DNA from: CBDCWT01 sp965223305
GTDB lineage: Bacteria; Planctomycetota; Planctomycetia; Pirellulales; Pirellulaceae
NCBI GenBank assembly: GCA_965223305.1
Contig: CBDCWT010000017.1
Coordinates: 1-64,000 of the forward strand
Reading direction: 5' to 3'
Length of the DNA stretch: 64,000 nt
Both the position numbers and the translations under genes were made by a program. Under the pieces are notes generated by a model. It worked only from the letters and a program-made list of their open reading frames with translations. It was not told the origin of the DNA and ran no database searches. Below are positions 59,901 to 64,000 of this stretch, piece by piece; the first letter of the stretch is position 1, and each line of letters starts with the position of its first letter.

Positions 59901-62900
59901 GATGCCGATGGTGACGTTCTCAGCTACGACCTCGTGTCCGGCCCCGCAGAGATGGTGATCGACGGTCTGGGACGCGTCTTTTGGAAGGCTACGGAAGTTG
60001 GCACACACAGCTTCACAGTCCGTGTCATGGACAGGCATGGAGCCTTCGACGTAGAGACGTTTGACTTCGCTGTTGAGGCAGATACGATCGCACCACAAGT
60101 TGTTGTGCTGGTGAGTACAAACCCAGTGAACGTCGGCACGGAGCTCGGCATCCGGGTCCATGCAATTGACAATGTCGCCGTCGAGTCACTTCTACTGACG
60201 GTCGACGGTGCCATTGTTGCTCTCGACGAAAACGGGGCGGGGCGCATCACGATGGCGATTGCCGGTGAGTTTCCGGCGGTGGCCACGGTCAGGGACGCGG
60301 CGGGCAATTCAGCTGTCGACCAGCTTGACATCCTGGTGATTGATCCGAGTGACGCGGACGGTCCAATTCTGGAGATCACGACACCGGAAGCCGCGGCCGA
60401 AGTGCGGCTGCCGACCGATGTGACCGGCACTGTCATGGACGAGTCGCTTGTCTCATATCAACTCCTGCTGGCGGATGCCGAAACCCGCGAGTTCCGTGAA
60501 ATCGGTGCTGGGACGCAGAACATTGAAAACGGTGTCCTTGGACAGGTCGACCCGACGTCACTTTCCGATGGCAGCTATGTTCTGCGTCTGGAGGGATCGG
60601 ACGCTGGCGGAAACACGTCGATCGTTGAACGTGTGATTAACGTCTCCGGCGCCGTGAAACTTGGGAACTTCACCTTGTCGTTTGCAGACATGACGATCCC
60701 GATCGGAGGCATCCCGATCGTGGTGGGTCGCACCTACGACTCGCTGCTTGCCGATCAACAAGGTGACTTCGGCTATGGCTGGCGCCTGGAGTTTCGCGAT
60801 GTTGACCTGCGGACGAGTGTGGCCAGAATCGGTAACGAGGAGTTCGGCTTCTATCGTCCTTTCCGCGATGGTTCGAGGGTCTATTTGACATTACCGGGAG
60901 GACAGCGTGAGGGATTTACGTTCAAGGCCGAGCGCACTGGAGGCTTCCGTGGCAGGCTTGGTATGCACTATCCGACCTTTATTCCGGACCCGGGTGTGCG
61001 GACTCGGCTGGCAGTACCGCAGATTGAACTCGCCTTCAGCCGCGACGGCAGCGTCATCACTTGGGGTACAGGAACGCTCTACAACCCGGCCGATCCGGTA
61101 TACGGTGGGCGCTACTACGCGGTGACCGAGGAGGGAGTCTTGTTAGAGATTAATGGAAACACAGGAAATCTGGAACAGTTGGTCGACACCAACGGCAACA
61201 CCGTAACCTACTCCGACGACGCCATCATCAGCTCGAGCGGCCTCCGGGTGGAGCTCATTCGCGACACCAAAGATCGTATTGTTGAGGTGGTCGATCCGGC
61301 CGGGAACTCGATTCGCTACGAGTACGATGCTGACGGTGACTTGGTTGCCGTTGTGGACCGAGCGGGGCACGTTACGCAGCTGATCTACGACGCTCCACGA
61401 ACACACTATCTTACGGAGATCAGAGATCCTCTAGGGCGTAGCGGAGTTCGCAGCGAGTACGACGATTCGGGCAAATTGATTCGCCTCCTGGATGCCGCCG
61501 GAAACGCAACACAGTTGCTGCATGATCCCGATAACTTCATCGAGCAAATTGTGGATGCGTTGGGGAACACCACGACCTACGTCTACGACGAGCGAGGAAA
61601 CGTACTGCGCGAGATCGATGCCTTGGGTGGCGAGACAGTTCGCACTTACGACATCGACAACAACGAGCTAACGGTGACGGATCCGCTCGGTAACACGACG
61701 ACAATGGAATACAGCGAATTCGGTGATTTGATCGCCGAGACGGATCCAGCAGGTAACGTGACACGCTTCGACTACGCTCGAATCCAACCGTCGATCGGTT
61801 TCGGCGGCGCTTCCTTCGCCGGTTTCTTAAAACCCTTCAGCGTGCAAACGGAACGCATCGACCCGCTGGGTAACGTCTCGCGGATGGGCTACGACTCGCG
61901 GGGGAGACTGGTGTCGATGACAAATCCGGTCGGCGAAACGAACGTGTTTTCGTTTAATGCTGCCGGGCTGCCGCTGTCCGCTTCCCGCGCGGAGACGACT
62001 CCGCAAACCTTCCGCTACGACGCGCTCGGCAATGTCACAGAGGTGGTTGATGCGTCGGGTACTTTGACTTCGCTTACTTACGACGCCAACGGTGAGATCC
62101 TTGTCGAAACCAGAACTCAGAAGCTGCCAGACGGATCCACTCGCAGTTTACGCACCGAACGCGACTATGACGCTCAGGGCAATCAAATTCTTGAGCGCTA
62201 TTACGAAGACAACGTGCTCCTCGCCCAGACAGAGAACCGCTACGACGAAGTTGGGTTCTTGGTTTCAAGTGTGGATGCACTGGGCCGCGTAACGCAGTAC
62301 TTGTACGACGATCAAGGCTTGCAGGTCGCCGTGATCCATCCGGACGATACGCCTTCAAACGATACCGACAATCCACGAACGCGAACCGAGTACGATCCAC
62401 TCGGCCGCAGAGTGGCCCGGATTGATGAAGCGGGGAATCGCACGCAGTATCAGTATGATGCTGTCGGTCGATTGATCGCGACGTTGTATCCAGACGCAAC
62501 TCCCTCGGATGCGACAGACAATCCTCGGGTGGAGACGGTCTACGACCTCGCGGGTCGCGTGACCGCGACGATCGACGAGCGAGGTCATCGTACCGAATTC
62601 GTCTACGACGCTGCGGGCAGACAAGTTGCCACGATATTGCCCGACGAAACGCCCCTGGATGCAAGTGACAATCCTCGCGTACGCACCGTGTACGACGCCG
62701 CCGGCCGTGTAGTTCGCCAAATCGATCCGCTCGGCAACATTACACGGTTCGAGCATGACGGGGCAGGCCGGGTGACACGAACTACCTTCGACGACGGCAC
62801 GACCACGAGAAACATATACGACGATAACGGGATGCTGGAGGCGCAAGTCGATGTGAACGGTCTCCGCACGGACTTCGAGTACGACGACAGCGGTCGGTTG

Positions 62901-64000
62901 ACGGCAGTCGTTTCGGCGGAGGTCCTGAATCCGGCCACCGGCACCGTGGAACGTCCGAGAACGGAATACGAATATGACAATCTCGGCAACCTCACCGCAC
63001 AACGAAACGCCTTGGGCCGAGTGACGCGACACGAGTACGACGGTCGCAGTAGACGGGTCGCAACGGAGCTGCCGCTCGGTCAGACGTCGACCACAACGTA
63101 CGACGCCGCAGGCAACGTCGCGGCTGTAACAGATTTCAATGGCAATACCACGACTTACACATACGATGCCCGAGACCGGATTGTCAGCAGGACCTTCGCA
63201 GACAACTCCGCTGTCGCGATGACCTACACCGCCAACGGGCTGGTGCGTTCCGTCGCGGACGCGCGTGGAACGACGAGCTATTCCTATGACGAGCGGAACC
63301 GGCTGGTTTCTCAAGTCAACCCGGACTCGACCTCACTCACATATAGCTACGACGATGCCGGTAACCGGATCGCCGTGACAACACCGTCCGGCACGACGGC
63401 ATACACTTACGACGCGCGGAATCGACTCTCCAGCGTCAGCGACGACGACGGCGACCAGACGAACTATTTCTATGATGCGCTGAATCTCGTCCAGACGCAG
63501 TTCGCCAACGGAACCGTCGAATCGCGGACCTACGACACCTTGAACCGGTTGACCCGCGTCGAAAACACGGCGCCAGGTGGGATCATCAACAGCTTTGCGT
63601 ACACCCTGGACAAGAACGGCAACCGACTCACGGTTGAGGAAGCGGAGGGGCGGCGCGTCGACTACACCTACGACGGCCTCAGCCGATTGACGAGCGAGAG
63701 CATCGTCGATCCCGTCAACGGCAATCGGCTGGTCGTGTATACGTACGACATAGTTGGCAACCGACTTGAACGGGACGATTCAGTTGACGGCACTACGTCG
63801 TACGAATACGACGACAACGACCGGTTGACGGCGGTAGTGAGCGGAGGGGCGACGACGGAATACACTTACGACGACAACGGGAATACGCTCATCCGCCGCG
63901 TTGACGGCACGGTAACGGCTCGCTACGCGTGGGACTTCGAGAACCGGCTCGTCGCCGTTGATACCGACGGCGACGGCAACAACGATGTGCACTACGAGTA
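47913..64000 (+). CDS. Giant RHS/YD-repeat surface protein (3' end beyond window)
   Basis: One frame is open from ATG at 47913 to the window end: at least 5362 residues. The N-terminus is strongly basic, then FESLEQRLLLVS, the planctomycete 'LExR-LL' signal. Order: type I dockerin (about 40-108); Ig-like region; two He_PIG-type Ig domains (about 583-766); first half of a vWA domain with MIDAS DESAS (about 827-883); ten ~212-residue repeats marked by 'LLYFDSLTN' (about 986-2960); second half of the vWA (about 2998-3200, NFILVSDEDRD, GGAAWNLNHLRAGG); He_PIG; an SdrD-B-like domain (ILGLVTDSNQQPVPDWRIYL); about seven He_PIG domains; Ig-like; then from about 4250 an RHS entry region (GRTYDSLLADQQGDFGYGWR) and more than 25 YD repeats. 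Probably a surface-exposed or secreted polymorphic-toxin-like shell. The tip and any immunity gene are not visible. Confidence 0.88.
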   Translation, partial: MPHSFWRRLRRHRKRRGRLIPKHRRFESLEQRLLLVSPWQNPCNPLDVNNDQIVTPNDALLPINRINAGRGGVLPDPPVDSAPPPYHDVDGDGQLVPNDVLRVINALNKSDLEGIFNFEGNLVRDTAPGGTTNDDNLTFDGRLEGVITSLLGLDTFQARVDGDEAVDVPQTCGAFMLDPGFATDGRDDGVHVVTFTGTDPRGRQAAFDVTYTLDTVPPAIDLQLAPDSDTAPQGDGATDLKQVSLIGSTDAGRPVSLFAESDPGSPLAIVNADSNGSYQFDGVELEFGDNGFRVMTSDLAGNENTATEVVTQNMVLLEEANFQVFYEQSFVVPNEPSTLSVTFSDLNFDETDDFVNDAFEASLLDREGNSLVQTIGPGRDSFFNVTESGVVDIGSNTTVDAGTVSVDLADVPAGTSGRLVLRLVNNDRDTATSVRISDISVVAGALDTPDRPSAVPQTVRQRQIDFESLSDVSESVQVEYKQTSLNQTRDLLFTELALNNEGTFGVEAPLLLAVDQISEPQVVVRNADGITPQGLPFFDFSHLLVQPTLSPREPTGSRHLEFFNPLGVQFDFDLVVLGRLNQPPHFISRPIVEAVAGRNYEYQAEAIDPEGNQPVYSLIVSPNGMTIDANTGAINWHTDTGDVGNHAVIVASDDGRGGVETQQYTLDVREFVPNRPPVITTTPIVEVFLDADHTVAEYGYTASAIDVDGDAIEYRLEQAPFAMTIDPSSGKVSWNPAADQLATHTIRITADDLRGGTATQEYQLRVLPDRTNSPPVIVTDPIEDFFVPGFSNPATGTVQPQQIRLDLSEGQVFEGTVAITLPEAVERSADIVIAVDESASMRGEQAWIGEMIPLLDQALIDAGVGATSEHPNRFAIVGGGRQNLVGYFLSQQSNTRYTLYDSGGLVVADGTINEVLPDELLNLSFKDDDRYTLVVEALDPEESGEVIEVGVRAHAGDSRRVEQLQLNTLVSDVIELPGQSVEYVFNLPKDSLLYFDSQTKDLYSHMQWSLTGPTGVLANDVRFIHSDVSVAAPVFDAPAGEYRLTVEAEFDTTTDYKFQLLDLSAAPTISSGEVIQGEFKRKVETFAYRFETSADQLFEFVNSATAHPGSQWRLLNRFGEVLNTQPLGTNEPGSLLFEAGEYYLLMEAALWPLEGTDQLRVPSHFEFVVTVSDPTPPLAVTMGETTSGVIEYVGDFVDYSFTLSDRSLVYIDSLTNSGMTWSLEGPRGNEVVDRRFDLTDSSNQLDPILDLVAGQYLLRVNSNGRQGDYSFRVLDLHAPSSITTITTGVAFDGELMPPNETGAYSFSAGAGDEYFFDFQTASGTANVNYRLIDPYGNIVLERRPLEDAEATIPTGGRYTLLIEGGITNSEPSAYTVNVVPVVNSKAELALGTTVVDSLTTPGARSEFEFELAADGLLYFDSLTNTSDLNWTLAGPRGVEVSARPFARSDSSAVAAAGMSLPAGSYQLVVEAMEDTVGEFSFRLLDLLEPGSSLPIAPPPGSGNPSVTVVGAPSSPKGTEVFRFVAEPGDEISFETTTEAGTGSHYRLLDQYGGEVISVVDLATDSLNTNLAGGGTYYLLVEGNIDSTVLDEYSIDIRWITNNSPPLINGTPLVLGDTVSGSLSTAGETDSYTFELQDRTLLYVDSLTNDGSAHWTLRGPQGELVTNRAFVSTDSFDNASPVLEVPAGTYQFDVASPRATGNYSFRVLDLAAAPPATLASPIAGTLEPANETHTYQFAASAGDSFFFDVQAASDTANTQYKLVDPYGRIVLNTSRMADQGPLVVSTDGSYTLLIEAWHSNTGLDTYIMQVNRIPEASESTLTLNTVTSGMFTVPFESIEYTFSLDDWTLLHFDSRTDTDRLSWTLAGPAGVEVNDRPFDRSDSIAQDEGVIEVPAGEYTLTITADETAEQFTFAMLDLSAAQSISAGTVVADSLPVSSGSKLYRFTAEPGDVVYFDSQHFDSGFTTAPSWRVVDQYGQQEFNLLFGQDREPVLLSGGHYTVLVEGQVDDTGVDGSFSFDVVPVYNELAPTTQLVLGETVSRAPSKAFSLERFSFSLENQSLIYFDSLTNDHTATWTVATADGREVTSPLGFNASDSSSSSRPLALPPGDFVLTVTSREGNPYAFRLLDFEDAVSVSLGTAFSGNFDIPNETDLYAFVVDDNQRIYVDASSSGPGSYRIVDEAGRSLIRQTAIVDRDVFEFVSGGTYWLAVESFVSATVSHPYDFNLIPASVIQSDLAIGQIQRATVAAPGDVLEFHLTVDRSSKLYFDSLTNSSALAWDLDGPGQFIKARRFHQSDAFGITDPTIHLVAGDYTLTVDAFADTIGDVAFRLLDLSAATPVAFSEAVSAELTIPNQTDVYEFTAAAGEELFVDVEHATDTSNLLYRILDPLGREIVSRQTDIEVGPLPGSGTFTLLVEGASNNSGQDQYRLRVHKSNTRTGGDLALGEVTSGSITTAGDRVSFDFDLGSESLVHFDSLTDDAGLRWTLTGPRGVEFEGIPFNRSDSVRTGNDLPVQPAFELKPGSYSLTVDGAGDAVGDFAFALLDLLASDHTTQVDTPTTGNPTTVTGSQSDPRQTQAYRFAAAAGDQLSFDTTTSGSVASDYRLLDPFGREVFRQPLTAQLAGVELPASGTYFLLVEGQITNSDPDDYTILVTFEGNNPPPDPTGTPLTFGEVREGSLAVDGQVDSYAFTLAESKLLYFDALTNNSTLQWSLNRSLGTLVDGMSFTATDASNNPSPVLDLPAGTYQLNVGASSGVPGAYSFVLRDLAAANPLALGVEVDSELDPANETDLYQFTGMAGQSLFVDVVSTSNSGIPYKLVDPYGRVVLATNRMDDQEAMLPISGTYTLLVEGPIANTTTDSYRMNLHRVVETKRPLTFGGTTVDSVSVPGARLGYDFVLTEEEVLYFQPGLNFDSFEWSLSGRSGTHIDNRRGLAISRLPAGEYSIALSGVGDFTGDVSFTTALFSSADVLPTDGTVVSGTLDASHSIAVYQLDGRAGTHFALQPDLNLAFADSNTARLTAMDLSTAFDGEDGHALIDVALRANVFRDGAAVNFILVSDEDRDVLDDNVDFDSIFTGLSAKEALLNVVVDESFTGENSIQAIGVGADGSSYIPDGAGSFVRTSGGTAASANVSIRQDYVDLAWALDGAAWNLNHLRAGGVAAESFTNAFVDVKVSEILEQTALHLTASSPNADLQFVSPANGSYDSVSGGETYDFEIRIGNNGQPIAYDLLFTLGQTTGSIPVYITAPYEYGAIAVDADGDTLSWSLIDGPPGLVIDSMTGVMSWSSDSVVFGQHRVTLRVHDGRGGEDEQSFVLDVSGGEPASILGLVTDSNQQPVPDWRIYLDRNRNGIRDPEEISTTTDDGGQFSFEGIDGGSYVVAQEMQPGWQQVTPTIGSYEVSVDSGEELTGILFLNQQVPLVNSDPVITSEPPLTIVAGEDYVYRPIVEELDGDVLTFDLPLAPAGMALNPHNGTIQWTPRADQIGVESVLLRARDDNGGTDVQYYQITVQAPSTAPVFTSTPPSGPAGAGLPFTYDANAVDADGDSLSYSLSTAPTGATIETATGVISWVPSASQVGTQSFTVTVDDGRGSRADQMFELDVEETSSNVAPRFLSQPPADAYLGSTYFYFVDVLDDNGDPVTLTLESAPAGMMLTTDSILTWQPDPDQLGDQEVQLVADDGRNGVTAQQFTVRVATQPANQPPEITSSPLRSAVAEAPYQFRPVAVDADMDPLLWSLQQGPRGMSIDERTGRIDWLPTTEDLGSQVVTLQVLDTHAAAAELTFDLIVRAVNSPPVILSVPPTEGAIGATYLYQVVAEDADQDLLSFSLGSLPAGMTIDSQTGQIVWTPDAAQEGSHELEVIVSDSAGADTSQKFTVAVAPGQSNRPPSITSMPGLLAAAGQGYAYSTAATDPDGDTVTFALLAAPAGMTIDSLTGQVEWVPASTDIGSTTVTIAASDPFGGTGLQNFVLRVLAANNVPVIAEILPERSFVGSTFRYDVLATDADGDVLSYDLVSGPAEMVIDGLGRVFWKATEVGTHSFTVRVMDRHGAFDVETFDFAVEADTIAPQVVVLVSTNPVNVGTELGIRVHAIDNVAVESLLLTVDGAIVALDENGAGRITMAIAGEFPAVATVRDAAGNSAVDQLDILVIDPSDADGPILEITTPEAAAEVRLPTDVTGTVMDESLVSYQLLLADAETREFREIGAGTQNIENGVLGQVDPTSLSDGSYVLRLEGSDAGGNTSIVERVINVSGAVKLGNFTLSFADMTIPIGGIPIVVGRTYDSLLADQQGDFGYGWRLEFRDVDLRTSVARIGNEEFGFYRPFRDGSRVYLTLPGGQREGFTFKAERTGGFRGRLGMHYPTFIPDPGVRTRLAVPQIELAFSRDGSVITWGTGTLYNPADPVYGGRYYAVTEEGVLLEINGNTGNLEQLVDTNGNTVTYSDDAIISSSGLRVELIRDTKDRIVEVVDPAGNSIRYEYDADGDLVAVVDRAGHVTQLIYDAPRTHYLTEIRDPLGRSGVRSEYDDSGKLIRLLDAAGNATQLLHDPDNFIEQIVDALGNTTTYVYDERGNVLREIDALGGETVRTYDIDNNELTVTDPLGNTTTMEYSEFGDLIAETDPAGNVTRFDYARIQPSIGFGGASFAGFLKPFSVQTERIDPLGNVSRMGYDSRGRLVSMTNPVGETNVFSFNAAGLPLSASRAETTPQTFRYDALGNVTEVVDASGTLTSLTYDANGEILVETRTQKLPDGSTRSLRTERDYDAQGNQILERYYEDNVLLAQTENRYDEVGFLVSSVDALGRVTQYLYDDQGLQVAVIHPDDTPSNDTDNPRTRTEYDPLGRRVARIDEAGNRTQYQYDAVGRLIATLYPDATPSDATDNPRVETVYDLAGRVTATIDERGHRTEFVYDAAGRQVATILPDETPLDASDNPRVRTVYDAAGRVVRQIDPLGNITRFEHDGAGRVTRTTFDDGTTTRNIYDDNGMLEAQVDVNGLRTDFEYDDSGRLTAVVSAEVLNPATGTVERPRTEYEYDNLGNLTAQRNALGRVTRHEYDGRSRRVATELPLGQTSTTTYDAAGNVAAVTDFNGNTTTYTYDARDRIVSRTFADNSAVAMTYTANGLVRSVADARGTTSYSYDERNRLVSQVNPDSTSLTYSYDDAGNRIAVTTPSGTTAYTYDARNRLSSVSDDDGDQTNYFYDALNLVQTQFANGTVESRTYDTLNRLTRVENTAPGGIINSFAYTLDKNGNRLTVEEAEGRRVDYTYDGLSRLTSESIVDPVNGNRLVVYTYDIVGNRLERDDSVDGTTSYEYDDNDRLTAVVSGGATTEYTYDDNGNTLIRRVDGTVTARYAWDFENRLVAVDTDGDGNNDVHYE
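50870..56800 (+). repeat. Ten ~637-bp coding repeats in the giant RHS gene
   Basis: The LLYFDSLTN-like motif occurs at about 50890, 51540, 52163, 52836, 53460, 54095, 54704, 55318, 55990 and 56620. Each unit has two related ~100-residue halves: one with YFDSLTN...WTLxGPRG...LPAGxYxLxV...FRLLDL, and one with NETxxYxFxAxAGD...YRLIDPYG...GxYTLLVEG. The halves resemble bacterial pre-peptidase C-terminal (PPC) domains. Units are diverged at DNA level, so the array is old, unlike the recent duplication in the 1942-residue protein. Confidence 0.85.

Noticed and set aside
4756..64000. The RHS tip at 4.8 kb as the missing end of the giant RHS gene at 47.9 kb
   Set aside because: The giant frame is still open at the window end and its own tip lies beyond it; the 4.8 kb tip is 42 kb upstream and must be a separate, displaced fragment.

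Overview
The window looks like a chromosomal segment of a planctomycete, probably a Pirellulales-type (Rhodopirellula-like) bacterium. The markers are family-level: a DUF1559 pseudopilin-like protein with the C-terminal H-x9-DG motif, a DUF1592/DUF1588-type cytochrome coupled to a DUF1552 protein, an S1 sulfatase, giant dockerin-bearing surface proteins that start with the planctomycete 'LExR-L' signal, LRR proteins, and the GC-rich tandem repeats typical of planctomycete intergenic DNA. No rRNA, tRNA or CRISPR array was seen.

Layout. 0-9.3 kb is an accessory region: two diverged ~0.6 kb direct repeats (337-960 and 6524-7133) enclose a four-gene Mu/TnsB-type transposon with several frameshifts (1244-4452) and a displaced RHS 'tip' overlapping a probable immunity gene (4756-6194). 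Gene-poor DNA with a small membrane protein and an integrase remnant follows. 9.3-10.7 kb is a secreted sulfatase. 10.75-18.5 kb is a minus-strand block: a His-rich secreted protein, a DUF1559 protein, a 1942-residue repetitive surface protein with cohesin-like and dockerin segments, and a small coupled ORF.

20-35 kb holds the most unusual content. Two modules each open with an almost identical 750-bp duplication (leader plus 4-TM membrane protein). Together they carry four intact amidinotransferase-like (pentein fold) paralogues, a fifth collapsed by internal deletion, and two DUF1989 proteins. DUF1989 is the family of carboxyguanidine deiminase subunits, so the cluster is probably concerned with guanidino-group chemistry; its substrate is unknown. 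Between the modules lie an IS630-type remnant with a MITE-like insertion and an envelope-lipid set: PAP2 phosphatase, GT39 glycosyltransferase, polyprenyl-phosphate-sugar synthase (GT2) and an LptF/LptG permease.

34.9-41.1 kb is a tightly packed minus-strand operon (two LRR genes carrying about ten frameshifts, then DUF1592 and DUF1552 genes). 41.2-43.05 kb is an array of ~230-bp tandem repeats with a hairpin. 43.1-47.1 kb has an LRR/HEAT membrane protein and a three-gene operon of secreted proteins. From 47.9 kb to the window end one open reading frame of at least 5362 codons encodes a giant RHS/YD protein: planctomycete signal, dockerin, Ig-like domains, a vWA domain split by about 2,100 residues of PPC-like repeats, an SdrD-B-like domain, more Ig-like domains and a long YD-repeat shell. 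Its C-terminus lies outside the window.
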